Assembly (NCBI GenBank): GCA_905250025.1 | Contig: CAJNOJ010000004.1 | Coordinates: 62,001 to 126,000, forward strand | Origin: Adineta ricciae | Taxonomy: Eukaryota; Rotifera; Eurotatoria; Adinetida; Adinetidae | Direction: 5' to 3' | DNA: 64,000 nucleotides | In this document: piece by piece, positions 34,953 to 46,600 of the stretch | Layout of the letters: each line of letters begins with the position of its first letter | Position numbering within the stretch: position 1 is the stretch's first letter | Program-made: the position numbers and the translations under genes | Notes under the pieces: model-generated | What the model was told of the DNA's origin: nothing | The model's database searches: none | Seen by the model: only the letters and a program-made list of their open reading frames with translations

Positions 34953-35942
34953 ATGGACACAACTGACAGCGCGAATAACACGACGTTTGGTAACTCGGAA
35001 ATATCTCTTCCACGTCCCGTTCGTTTTTGGCTTCTTCTCTTTTCGGATGCTCCATCGATTACCTGTTCACTTCTTCTTCTGCATTATCTTATTCATGATC
35101 GTACAGCCCGAACAGCATTGAATAATCACGTAATCATTCTTTTACTTAGTCTTGGTTTAACAACGCAATTAATCGAAATACCGTTCTATTTGTCGTTCAT
35201 TGGTAACAATGGCGTTGTTAAACCATCAGTACCAGCCACATGTTTAACATGGTGGTTCGTAAGTTTTGGAATGTATAACGGAGGAACGATACTAATGGCA
35301 TGGGCTGCTGTCGAACGACATATTCTCGTATTTAACTATAAACTAATTTCAACATCCCGAGGACGATTTTTTGCACATTATTTACCTATTGGTATACTCT
35401 TACTGTACGTACTTGTGTTCTATATTTATGTTTTATTCTTTTTCCCTTGTGAAATGAACTATGAATATAGTGTACCGATATGTGGCGCGTATCCGTGTTA
35501 TCAACAAGATCCGTTCGTTGGCATGTGGGAGTTCATAGTAAATAATATCGTACCGAGCTTATTAGTGGCGGTTTTTAGTATGGTGTTACTTATTCGTGTT
35601 GTTCGACAGAAACGTCGTCTTAATCAACGTGTTCAATGGAGTAAACAACGAAAAATGACGATTCAATTAGTATCATTATCTGCGTTGAATATTGTTTTCA
35701 ATGTACCCTTAAATCTCATGTCTCTGGCACGTCTCTGTGGTCTACCGGACGATTATGGTGTCGATGTACAACAGTATTTCTATTTTTCGTGTTATTTCTT
35801 GATTTTTCTTTTTCCATTTGTTTGCTTGACTTCATATTCTGAATTTTGCATGAAAGTTAAACAAAAAATCTTTTACTGTAAAGTTAAACCCATTTCAGCC
35901 TCAGTGCGTAGTGCTTGGGTGACAAATGCGAAAGATCACTAG
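34953..35942 (+). CDS. Seven-transmembrane receptor, lineage-specific GPCR family (copy C)
   Basis: 329 aa from MDTTDSANNTTF; an upstream in-frame Met at 34911 would add 14 residues that look non-coding. The N-terminus has N-x-T sites. The same marks as its neighbour are present: RPVRFWLLLFSDAP, AAVERHILVF at the TM3 end, HYLPIGILLLYV, FFFPCEMN, WSKQRKMTIQ before TM6 and SYSEFCMKVKQKI after TM7. It is intronless. Head-to-tail placement with copy B indicates local duplication. Ligand and G-protein coupling are unknown. Confidence 0.87.
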   Translation: MDTTDSANNTTFGNSEISLPRPVRFWLLLFSDAPSITCSLLLLHYLIHDRTARTALNNHVIILLLSLGLTTQLIEIPFYLSFIGNNGVVKPSVPATCLTWWFVSFGMYNGGTILMAWAAVERHILVFNYKLISTSRGRFFAHYLPIGILLLYVLVFYIYVLFFFPCEMNYEYSVPICGAYPCYQQDPFVGMWEFIVNNIVPSLLVAVFSMVLLIRVVRQKRRLNQRVQWSKQRKMTIQLVSLSALNIVFNVPLNLMSLARLCGLPDDYGVDVQQYFYFSCYFLIFLFPFVCLTSYSEFCMKVKQKIFYCKVKPISASVRSAWVTNAKDH

Positions 35943-36095
35943 TCGTGTTCATGTTATGCGTTTCAAATCTTTTGTTTTTCCAAATAAATAATTTTGAAGA
36001 TGGTGAAGACAACGATGTTCATTATGCGTTCTTTCGAGTATAAACGCAACTGACATGCATGCTTCAGTGAATAATGATGATACAGGCAGTCTCGG

Positions 36096-36563
36096 ATGAT
36101 ACATCATCAATGTCTCGCAATGAGTACAAAAATGAGTAAAGTCTTTCTTCTTTTAGCGAAATATTGCTGTGAGAAGAACAAGGATTTGATGGAACTACAG
36201 TCTATGAAAATCAGTATTATCTGCACGCGGACTTGTATACTTTTTGCCATTATTTTGGTTCTTATTTCTCTGGTTTCAGCGATAGTTTATGGGACATTAC
36301 GGCGACGGGAAAAGAATTTAACATCGACAATATCATCAAATGCTTTTGCAGTTGAAAGAGAAATCATCGGTTTTCATTCCGTTTTATCGAACGATGACCG
36401 TTATATTCAATGAAATTTCTCACGAATGAATAATAATGATCATAAAGATGATTTAGTTCATGCTGCACGTATCCGACAATTATTAATGAAAAACAATGCC
36501 AATACGTTTAACTTACTTGTTGATGATTTGGTCTCATCATCAGCACTAGCTACAGCATTATAG
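36096..36563 (+). pseudogene. Single-pass membrane ORF with an in-frame TGA
   Basis: The frame from 36096 encodes a short basic N-terminus, one strong transmembrane helix (CILFAIILVLISLVSAIVYG) and an RRREK stop-transfer. It then meets TGA at 36411-36413, but stays open in the same frame for 50 more codons (DDLVHAARIRQLLMKNN...VDDLVSSSALATAL) to TAG at 36563. The downstream part reads like real protein. Possible explanations are a decayed gene, a sequencing error, or a short weak intron removing the stop (GT near 36400, AG near 36443). Confidence 0.4.
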
Positions 36564-39500
36564 TTAATAGAACAGCTTTAAATAGAAAGCCTCATCTCAC
36601 TCTCAAGAAAAACCGAAGATACTGTAAATAATGCCTGTGCATGTTAGTAGCGGACATTGAGAGTGACTCTGACAATTGTAGTTGCTTTAGTTAACGTATT
36701 TATTTCCACATGACTCGATAAATACTGACTGATCACATACACCTTCACCCACCCCGCACCCTCAAGTTTAACATCTGCTTGGATTTAAAGCTGATTTTCG
36801 TTTGATTGAAGTCTTGTACATATAGTGCGGTATCATTACCTATAACAGAAAAAAATACATTTCATCTATTCTTTTTTTTGTCAATAATTAAGTCAAAATA
36901 AAGTATTATTTAATCAAATATATAAACTATGCTTGTGTATGAAAATAAGGGATGGATTCATATTAAAAATTAGTCAACATTTTTCATTCAAAAGATTATT
37001 CACTATCCATTCTGCTACGATATATTCAACACTATATGAGACTATGAGCAACCCTCACAGGAAGAAAATATCACATAAAATATGCTTGTTGTGTAGGATC
37101 TAAAATAGTTCATCAAACGGATAATATTGTCGAAATAATCCATCGTGAGGACTGAATAAACAGTCTTTACGTTGACTTATGTCATACTTATGCGTATTCT
37201 TACTAGCGTGATACCTGAGAAAGGTTTGACAGCAGCGCAGTCGATGTTACCAATTGTTATAGAACGGCTCGGATTAATTTTCACATGTTACCATATGACG
37301 ACGTGCTTACGTTGATTGAGCAATTAAAATTTGAACAATTTCATTTGGTTTGTAAACATCAATACTAACAATAGGTCGCAAATAGAATCTTTCACATTCC
37401 ATTGAATAAATGTAGAATGGAAGTTGTCGTTTCAGTAAAAACTTATGAAGAAAAAGTTTGTTTTTACACATCCGAACAAGACAATCGCTAATCGAAATTC
37501 TTCCATAATGAGACTAATAGGTACGAATGAGAACCTAAGAGGAATGTTGCACTTTCGACGTTATTCAATAGATTCCCTCGATGAACTTGAACCTTTTTCA
37601 GTCAAAGAATAGACAAATAGGTATATGAATGTCGTAGAAAGGATCGTGTGACATCCTTGAAGAAAGTCTTTGCTTCTTATTTCTTTGGCAGGTGAACGAG
37701 TAAAGTACTGAAGTATGATATTCGAAAGTACTTGTCATAAACCATTAACTCCATATGAAACCACTTCCAAGCCACTTATAGATGAGCAGTTACTTGCATA
37801 ACCAAGTAAGCAAGTTATTTTGAATATAACTGAAAGCAGTGATTGGCATAGACGACGATATTCACTTGGAATTATTCATTTGCGTGCTCTTTCGCTTCGT
37901 ATGTTTTCCTTTCCCGAAAAATCGCTTTACTAGTCATTATTATGCATATTTGCACTTATTCTCAGACTAATTATTTTTGACTGTCTAAGTATTTTCATAA
38001 GACAAGTATTTAGTATGGTAATAACCCTAATAGCAAATGCAGCACGATGTTAATTGAGATATAATAAGAAATGTTCAGATTTACTGCGCGATTAATGCAA
38101 AAAAGGACATGCCGATTTCATTTTTCTTTTACGGATACATACTTAAAATAGATATGAGCTCATTCGTTTCGTTTAGGATATCAATAAGCAGCTATGTTGA
38201 GCTCTGTGAACATTTAGCATGAAGTTCTATGTCTCCTTTTCTTCGATACAAGTACCGGGACATACATGAATTCCTCTATATAGTTTTGAACCAACACAGC
38301 CGTCAAGTGAAGTATCACTTCCAAAGATAGACGAAAAATATTTCTGATTAGACCTAGTTAATATCCAAACTAATATTTCTCGCTTTTGTTTTTACTAGTA
38401 AGCCTCTGCGAGCGATACAAATAGTCATTGTATGAATTGAAACTGACTATCAACGATCAAACTCACGTAAAAACCGATGTGTATTCAAAAACATAGATAT
38501 TATAGTTAAAATAGAAGTACAAATATAAATGTTTATAGCATATCGAATCATTTCTCTGTATCAACAGTGAGAATGACATCATTTATATACGACGAACTTT
38601 TCATAGGAATATCGCTATACGATACGAATTCAATTATATATGCAATTCAGTTTCTAATTTCCTTGTTTTACTTATTTTTAATAGGTTCCGTGTCAAAGCG
38701 AAGTACAATAAATAATTCCTGTGTTTTTCTATGACATACAAAAAGAATACTCTTTCTCTAATCATATGCGCATGATTTATCTATGACTATGAGGTATTAT
38801 CTAATTCTTTCAAGAAACGTAACGATGTTCCTGACAAACTAACAAATAGATCTGCATATTGTGATTCTTGTCAGAGACGAACGGAAGGAAAGAAAGGCAC
38901 GAACTTCTTCGTTTTCTGAACTTTTAGTGCTTTCTATCAAGATGGAACAGTCCAATTGTAGAATCTTCTAAGGATGATATCATCAAATCAAGCAAATCCC
39001 ACAAGAAATCGCAGTCGCATGTTAGAAGGTTGTGGGGAAAACAAAGTTTGTACAAAAGTCTTGAATAAACGTAATATGTTTCGATGCAAGATCTCAGAGG
39101 TCACGATTTCAATTTGATCTTTGCAAAATTGCGTAGCACCTGACAACAGATTTTCTAACCTAAGTGAGAAGCAAACCCCTGAGATTGAGATGTTTTTGAT
39201 AACTTCAAAGAATCGAACAGGTGATAGATCTCTGGAAAATCTCATTGCAAGTCAGATGATTAGTTGTAACAATTCCGAATACTTTTCACATCGAAAAGTC
39301 TACGAGTTTCCCTTCCCTCCGATTGTGAACGTACCGAGATTGTCCTAGAAATGAAGACAAAGCACTCCAGGACTCTTCCGAAACTAGCAGATAGGTGTAA
39401 TTTTCTCTCAGACTATTTCTTCTCTCTTTTCCTCGCTCTTCTAATTATTCAAAAGCATGGCATCCTGATGGTCACGAGTGCTCTTTTTTTCTCTTCGAGC

Positions 39501-39603
39501 GGCGAACAGCACGTTTGTCTTCGTGACAAGAATTTCTAACTGAAGAACTTGACTGGATTTCGGTTTCGCGAATACATTTGTTTTCATCTTATTTTCAGAT
39601 AGC
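36564..39603. other. About 3 kb AT-rich region without a recognised gene
   Basis: Stop-dense on all frames. Overlapping frames on both strands at 38988-39348 have no domain or splice context. No transposon termini, tRNA or satellite was recognised. TTATTTTCAG ending at 39598 just before the next ATG looks like a trans-splice acceptor. Confidence 0.45.
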
Positions 39604-40725
39604 ATGATGAATAACCGAACCTTAAATGATAACGATGACGTTGAACGAATGAGTTCTCTGATGCACTATCTGAATATCCATGTAAACCTATTTTATTTAA
39701 TCTTCGGAAACATTGGCAATCTATTAAAAATCGCTTTTTTCCTTCAAAAACCCTTGCGTTCTCTTCCATGTACGGTTTATATACTCTCCGCAACATTTAG
39801 TGACTTCATAACTCTAAATAACCTGCCCGTACTTCAATTACTCAGTCATTTATACCCGAATAAATATTGGATTAAAGTGACTGTGGATTGGTCAAGTCAC
39901 CGAAATGATTCGACGTTTGATTCATATTCGATTACCAGATATGATATACTAATGTGTAAGATTCGTAGTTATTTACACATGTTAAGTACTGATCTATCCT
40001 CCCAAATGCTTGTTTTCGCTTCGGTAAATCGTTTCTTCTTTAGCTACTTACGAAAGAAACGTCAACTCAAGAACCGTTTGTCTATCAATCGAATATTTTC
40101 TCATTTTCCCTATGTTCACAAACTATGTTTCGTCTCGGTAATCATTTGTGCTTTGTTATCCACTCATCATTTTCTTAACTTTACCGTTCTTTCAACACAC
40201 GATGGTTGTTCTCCGCGTTATAAAACCGTTTGGATCACTTGGATCCTCTCGATTCACTGTTTTCTCCTACCATTATCCATGATCATTTTCGGTTTGTTAA
40301 CGCTAAGCAATCTCCGTCATATATCGCTGTTCTGTCACTGTCTCAGTCGGTATCGTATACGCTTAAAACGTGCTCATTTCATTCAAATGTGCACTTATTG
40401 TCGTCGATGTCGGAATACTCTGCAGTATAAAATCGATAAACAACTGACAGGAATGATCATTAGTGAAATTATTGTTTCGGTCTTTACGGCTGTACCTTAC
40501 GCGACTTATACATTATATTACTTTGTGAATGAAAATGAAGTGAAAAGCAAGAATGATATTAATCGAATGGAATGGGTTTCGTTATTAATTCGAATGAGTA
40601 TGTACTTTGAAGCAACGTGTGGATTTTACATTTATCTGATTACATTAACGACACTGAGAAAGCGTTTCCAGCGAGCTTTGATCAAGAAATTTTCGATTAT
40701 ACTCTCTTGTTTCTTATGTAAATAA
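39604..40725 (+). CDS. Rhodopsin-like seven-transmembrane receptor, divergent
   Basis: 373 aa, intronless, starting six bases after a good 3' splice site (TTATTTTCAG). TM1 carries FGNIGNLLKI (GN motif). TM2 has LSATFSDFITL (the D of LxxxD kept). The TM3 end reads VFASVNRFFFSY, where NRF replaces DRY. TM5 is followed by a long, Cys-rich, basic third loop (CHCLSRYRIRLKR...CTYCRRCRNTL). TM6 keeps a Pro (FTAVPYATY). The TM7 region ends FYIYLITLTTLRKRF, like the F/Y-x-x-x-T-x-x-x-F-R tail of rotifer class-A receptors. It differs from the ERH-type receptors nearby. The likely role is a peptide or small-molecule receptor; the ligand is unknown. Confidence 0.83.
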   Translation: MMNNRTLNDNDDVERMSSLMHYLNIHVNLFYLIFGNIGNLLKIAFFLQKPLRSLPCTVYILSATFSDFITLNNLPVLQLLSHLYPNKYWIKVTVDWSSHRNDSTFDSYSITRYDILMCKIRSYLHMLSTDLSSQMLVFASVNRFFFSYLRKKRQLKNRLSINRIFSHFPYVHKLCFVSVIICALLSTHHFLNFTVLSTHDGCSPRYKTVWITWILSIHCFLLPLSMIIFGLLTLSNLRHISLFCHCLSRYRIRLKRAHFIQMCTYCRRCRNTLQYKIDKQLTGMIISEIIVSVFTAVPYATYTLYYFVNENEVKSKNDINRMEWVSLLIRMSMYFEATCGFYIYLITLTTLRKRFQRALIKKFSIILSCFLCK

Positions 40726-40920
40726 AACCATCGGATGTATTAGCACAATCAGTCAGATACGAGTTTTTCGAGGCTCCGAACACCGTCGATAAGATTAACT
40801 GATCGATCTGTGTTGGCCTCTAGTATTAAATTTGCATATATTCAAGATTAAATGATAATAGCAAAAGCACAGTGAAAATGAATGTCCAATACGTCGTTAG
40901 CTAAACAAGTACGATGATGT

Positions 40921-41283
40921 TTATTTGCCGCCAGCTGCTTGTTTGCGTAGTAATTGAAAGATTTCCTGTTTGATCCATTCTTTGTTATGTGGTTTGTATT
41001 CGCCTGTCGGTTTCTGAAAGACTAAACAGCTTAAATCTGATATTTGATCAATGAATTCGTATAATTCAGAGATATCATAGGTAATCGATGGCGATGTTGG
41101 ATTACGTTTCTTCAAATGTTCTTCAAACACTTTGCAAACGCCTAGATCAAATCAAATATATAACTTAACTTTCGAAATGCATTCATATTTACTCTCGAGA
41201 CATTCATCGACGGATTCGTAATCTGAATAAGTTCGAGAATCCAGTTTATTCGTCGATTGAAGAAGAAGAATTGTGTGTGACAT
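40921..41283 (-). CDS. ERH: Enhancer of rudimentary homolog (ERH)
   Basis: Two exons, 41283-41193 and 41141-40921 (51-bp intron, phase A|GC), give 103 aa against 104 in human. [10 protein letters not shown] at the start, [14 protein letters not shown], then [34 protein letters not shown] and [15 protein letters not shown] are diagnostic. ERH is a small dimeric nuclear protein that partners with splicing, RNA-decay and transcription factors. The start codon lies two bases after a TTTTTCAG splice acceptor and 37 bases after the ZNHIT1 stop, so this is very probably the downstream cistron of a two-gene operon matured by spliced-leader addition. Confidence 0.95.
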
Positions 41284-41320
41284 ATCTGAAAAATAGAGAA
41301 CAGAACATATTGTACTGATT
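41284..41320 (-). promoter_or_regulatory. Intercistronic trans-splice acceptor between ZNHIT1 and ERH
   Basis: The whole 37-nt gap reads (minus strand) as a pyrimidine-rich tract ending CTATTTTTCAG followed by AT and the ERH ATG. There is no AATAAA and no room for a promoter. Confidence 0.7.
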
Positions 41321-41908
41321 TCAAGCTGTGAATTTTAAACATCGTGTGTCTTTATGAATATCAAGACATTTTAATGAACAATAAAGACTTCCACATATTT
41401 GACACGTGTATTGAGATGTTAATCCACATACAGCACAGAGTTTCAATGGTGGATATTTCGATGGTTTAGCAACAATAGTGAAATAGTTTTTTGCTTCAGA
41501 CGATTTTTCACCGTTTGGACCCAGTTCTTCGTCTAATATTGTTTGTAGATTTTTGCGAAAACGTGTTTTGAAAACATCGTATTTGAACTGAACTTTACGA
41601 CGTTTGTTCGATGAGTTGGGTGTCTGTGTTGGTTCATCCGATTCAAGTATCAAGCCTTTTGATTGACGACTGTACCCAAACGCTGATGTATTCTGAAGAG
41701 TTTTCGCCAACTGTTCTTGAGTCAACGTGGAATCGAACGAGGACGATGGGTCACTGGGATCTTCATGAAAGTTATCTTGTTCGAGTGATTCGAGGAACTT
41801 TTGTGTGCGTCGTGCACGTGTTGAAGCATCGAGAACACGAGATGAAGAAGTCGACGTCGAAAGGTTCTCTTTTGCTTGACGTGTTAAACGTTGTTGAGGT
41901 TGTTCCAT
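41321..41908 (-). CDS. ZNHIT1: Zinc finger HIT domain-containing protein 1 (SRCAP/SWR1 subunit)
   Basis: 195 aa from [10 protein letters not shown]; a Met nine codons upstream precedes a TTTATTACAG acceptor, so the nearer ATG is chosen. The N-terminal half is basic and disordered. The C-terminus is the diagnostic HIT-type zinc finger: [16 protein letters not shown], then [18 protein letters not shown], with eight zinc ligands at about residues 160-192. ZNHIT1 (yeast Vps71/Swc6) is part of the remodeller that deposits histone H2A.Z. It is the upstream partner of ERH in an apparent operon. It is encoded without introns. Confidence 0.93.
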   Translation of the reverse strand: MEQPQQRLTRQAKENLSTSTSSSRVLDASTRARRTQKFLESLEQDNFHEDPSDPSSSFDSTLTQEQLAKTLQNTSAFGYSRQSKGLILESDEPTQTPNSSNKRRKVQFKYDVFKTRFRKNLQTILDEELGPNGEKSSEAKNYFTIVAKPSKYPPLKLCAVCGLTSQYTCQICGSLYCSLKCLDIHKDTRCLKFTA

Positions 41909-43608
41909 AATTGACTGTAATAAACAACAAAACACCTGTCTGTCTGACTGTCTTTCACTTCATTTCACTTTTCTTCCTTCTTTTTGTTCACAATAATCGT
42001 AACGAACCAATAACTAGTCAAGGTTTGTTATAGAGGGCGGGCGGTATTTAGAGAAGGAATCGCACACTGTTTCGTCCAGATAAACTTGCAAACGAACAAT
42101 TCCTACTAGAATTCTATATTACCGATGGAAAAATATCGTCAACTACTCTCGGACAATCATTATGTCTTAAATAACCTTCATTTACTTCGCTTTCTTATCC
42201 TTGATAAGAATTGACGTAGAACTTGTTCCTTTTTTGTTGTCAATACAGCTCACAAGTCATCAGGGTAGTAAACGAACATCAAGTTCTGATTTAATCTGAC
42301 ATTCTACGAGAGTGAAAGCATTAGATAGGAAGAAACCCAATCGAACGCAATCTTGGTGTAATCTTACTGGAGGACAATCTTATCCAATCATGGTAGATGC
42401 AATTATTTGTCAAAAATCAATCAATTAAGCGGAAAAGAACGAAATCCGATTAGTCCGTCCAAAGCCAACGGTGACGAACAAATTACAAATCTTGTTTTTC
42501 ATTCTGTTTGCCATCTATTCAATTCGCCGCAATTAATTATCGTCTGTTTTTTAGATTCTAATCATGTGACATATTCTCATTGTCAATTATTATTGTCAAT
42601 TAATATGAATCCGAATAGCAACTGATATATGGGTTTATTCTTATGAAATAATCAAGCTAAAAAGACGCTCGAAGCCTCCAAAGTGCGTATGGGAATACTC
42701 GTGAGATAAGTTAAATTAGTTAGCAATAAATATAAATATTTTCCTTGGCAGGAAGTCGAACTGATAAGAGTGTGACTGTCAACAATAGAATCATATGGAT
42801 AATGACGCAAGTTTTCTATTGGAGAAAGGAAAAACAAGATTGTTCTGCATAGTTAATTAAAATAAAGAGTGGGAGACCAGTTTTAGTTTGAGTGCCTTCC
42901 AGATGGAAAGTTACAGACAAAAAGATCGGCAACCCAAAGAGATTTTTTTCCCAGGAAATTACTCTAATTGATATTTTTTTTTCCTAATGAGAGCTTTTAG
43001 TTTACATGATGAGATACACGAGCTTTTGAAAAAGATTGAAGAAGGTTAAGACGAATAAATCTGCTTGTCCGTACGAGTATCTCCATGACATCATATAAAA
43101 TCTATTGCAGAAAGCTGCTTACAACGGGTTTTGTTCGTCTTATTCCGATTCGTTAATTCCCTCGTATTGACTAAAGATCAAAACAGCGTTTCGTTGAAGT
43201 TTTTCTCGATTAAATTCTTTTAACTTGGAGATTCGAACAATAGGGCATACATTACTTTCTTGCTCGTTGACTTCTTCTCGAGTTTATTGAAGTACTACGT
43301 TCATCTAAACGCGAGTGTTTCTTTTTCTTGAATATCGACGCTTTTGCAGAGTGTTCTTGCTTTGATCTATAAATATAGTCGTGATCAGAGAATGTCTTTT
43401 TCTGTCATTTCCATCCCTCAGTTCTTCTTCTTTTTCTATTGACTGTCAACAGACGCATCTAAATACAACATATTTTTTCCTTTCCTCTATCTTCTTAGTT
43501 GCCTACATTGCTGAAGAGAAGAAAAAGAAAAGAATTGTCTTCAATCCGATCTTCATTGATTTGTTTCTTCTTCTTCTATAGTTCGCAATCGTTTGACATT
43601 GAAAGACA
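41909..43608. other. Divergent intergenic region between ZNHIT1 and the kinesin
   Basis: About 1.7 kb, AT-rich; no gene seen. A short plus-strand frame at 42407-42625 lacks support. The end has TTCTTCTATAG (to 43580), a probable splice acceptor 28 bases before the kinesin ATG. Confidence 0.45.
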
Positions 43609-46600
43609 ATGACATCGGTCAAAGTCGCTGTTCGTGTCCGACCCTTCAATACCCGAGAAAGAAATCGCCAATCCAAATGTATCATTCGAATGGATCCCAA
43701 CGAACAAACGACCTTCATACGAAATCCTCTCGACGACACGATCAAACATTATAAGTACGATTACTCATATTGGTCATGTGATGAAAATCTGACAAATGTA
43801 AATTTTGTTACGCAAGAACAAGTTTATCAGGATCTCGGCATTGAAATGTTAGAGCATTCGTTTGAAGGATATAATGTGTGTATATTTGCATATGGACAAA
43901 CAGGTGCTGGAAAATCTTATACTATGATGGGAAGAAATGAACCAGGCGAACAAGGCATCATTCCACGACTTTGTGGCGAATTGTTTCAACGGATCGTTTC
44001 ATCCACGCCCGTGTCTTCTTCATCTCGTATTCAACCACAGTATACTGTCGAAGTTTCATATATGGAAATTTACTGTGAACGCGTTCGTGATCTATTGTCA
44101 CCGAAAAAATCACAAACGATAAGTGTGGGAGGTGCACATAATTTACGCGTACGTGAGCATCCAATCATGGGCCCCTATGTCGAAGATCTATCACGTCTAC
44201 TTGTGACATCCTATGATGACATATCACGATTAATCGACGAAGGAAATAAAGCTCGAACGGTAGCAGCGACAAATATGAACGAAACCTCGAGTAGATCACA
44301 TGCTGTCTTTACGATTCTATTTTCTCAATCGACATACGATCCAGTGACGGATTTAACCGCAGAGAAGCAGTCAAAAATCTCTCTCGTCGATTTAGCTGGA
44401 AGCGAACGAGCCGATTCGACTGGTGCCACAGGGGATCGATTGAAAGAAGGTGCCAATATCAATAAATCGTTAACAACATTGGGAAAAGTGATTGCAGCAT
44501 TGGCAGAAATGGTTCGTTAAAGTCAAACGAAGGAAAACAGTTGATAGAAATATTCATTCGTTTTTACTTTTTATTTAGAGCTCGAAGACTCGAAAGATTC
44601 GTTCTGACAAGAAAGCTGAATTTATACCATATCGAGATTCTGTATTAACATGGCTGCTCAAAGAAAATCTCGGTACGAACTTCCTCTATCATATGGAGTG
44701 ATGTGAACTTTTTTCTTTAGGTGGAAATTCGAAAACAGCTATGATCGCTGCCATATCCCCTGCTGACATTAACTATGACGAAACTCTGTCCACACTTCGT
44801 TATGCTGATCGTGCAAAAGCGATTGTTTGCAAAGCAGTTATCAATGAAGATGCTAATGCACGTTTAATCCGTGATTTGAAAGAAGAAATTATGAAACTAC
44901 GAGAACTATTGAAACACGAAGGTGGAATAAATATATCGACTGATGGCGCTATTACATCACCTACACATACATCAAAGCATGCACGATTGAAATCAACTCC
45001 GTCACAGAGTAGTGAAGACGCATTGGAACGTTTAAAAGAGAACCAGAAATTAATGGATTCGTTGTGTATGTCCTATGAAGAGAAATTACAGAAGACAGAG
45101 AAAATCATGGCAGAGCGGTAAGATAAATAACGTCGGATTTGTTTTGTCCGGATAAACACAGTTAACTTGGTTTTTAGAGAAGCTGCTTTTCATGAACTTG
45201 GCGTTTATTCCAAGACAGATGGCAACGCAGTCGGCATATTCTCTCCAAAAAATGTGAGTAGACAAACAAGGGATACAATCTGAAGAGCTCATTGAGAGTC
45301 TTGTCTATTCTAGTCTCCACATCTTGTAAATCTTAACGAAGATCCATTAATGTCAGAATGTTTGATGTATTTTATTAAAGATGGAACTACTCGGTAAGAG
45401 GAATCTACTTTCTCAGCAAGCTTCTTTGTTATTAAATTATTAATCGATTTTGAAGCGTTGGCCGTCCAGATGCACCTATTCATCAAGATATTGTTTTGTC
45501 TGGTTCCCATATTGAACCGGAACATTGTATTATTAGCAATTCACAGCATATTGTTCATCTAAAGCCATGTAGCGCAACAGCAATGTGCTATGTCAATGGT
45601 AAACAAGTCGACGCGAATACAACGGTGGAACTAACATCGAGCTCACGTGTTATCTTCGGTAAATCTCATGTCTTTCGTTTTCTCAATCCAGAACAAGCAC
45701 GACGAAAGAACGCGAAAAATGAAACAACAGGCGGTATGTTTTCTTATAATATAAAACAGTAAAATAACGATTTTCACGGTTTCGTTTTTTTTCCAAATTT
45801 TAGAACCGACTGATTGGAATAGTGCGATTCAAGAATTACTCGAAAAGCAAGGCGTAGATATAAAACATGAAATGGAGAAGAAGTGAGACGCGATGGAAAT
45901 GAAATCGAAAAAAGAAACACAGTTTTGTTTGTAGACTTGTAACAATGGAAGAAGCATTTCGACGCGAAAAAGAAGAGTCCGATCGTCTTCTACGTAAACA
46001 AAAACTCGAATATGAATCAAAAATTGTCGAATTACAAAAACAAGTGATGGAAACGTCGATGAGTCAGTCGATGTTATCATCAATTCTATCATCATCTGGT
46101 CTAGTTGAATCGACCTTATTTCACCAGCAAACGCTGCACGAAGATTTGATAGAAACCGAGAATGATACACTCAGCTGTCAGTTCGATTTCTTATCGCATT
46201 AAGATGAAGATCATCTGTTTCCTTTTTACAGATTGCTCATGGACTGAACAAGAATATCAATTAGCTTGGTGGGCTTGGAAAAAATGGCGATTTCATCGCA
46301 TGACATCACTTCGAGTATGTTTTCAAATGATTGACATTCCTTCGTTTGCTAGTTCGAATGTATCGCTCTTCGGCCAAAACATAAAACACAACAATAGTTT
46401 TCGCTCATTCCCCTTGAATAGGATTATTCCAATCGTATTCAGCCTATTGGATTGATCAAGGTATCATTATTGCCTGTTTGTTCATGTTTTGTTACAGTCG
46501 GTTTTTTTTCTCTGTATGTTGTTTTTGTTACCTAGACCGGTCTATAGAAGAAATTCAATCGTTGTCTTTTGCTTTAGTTTCGTTTGTCGTCGATAGTTAA

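Noticed and set aside
38988..39348. Frames on both strands with moderately normal composition
   Set aside because: No domain or plausible gene structure; not called.
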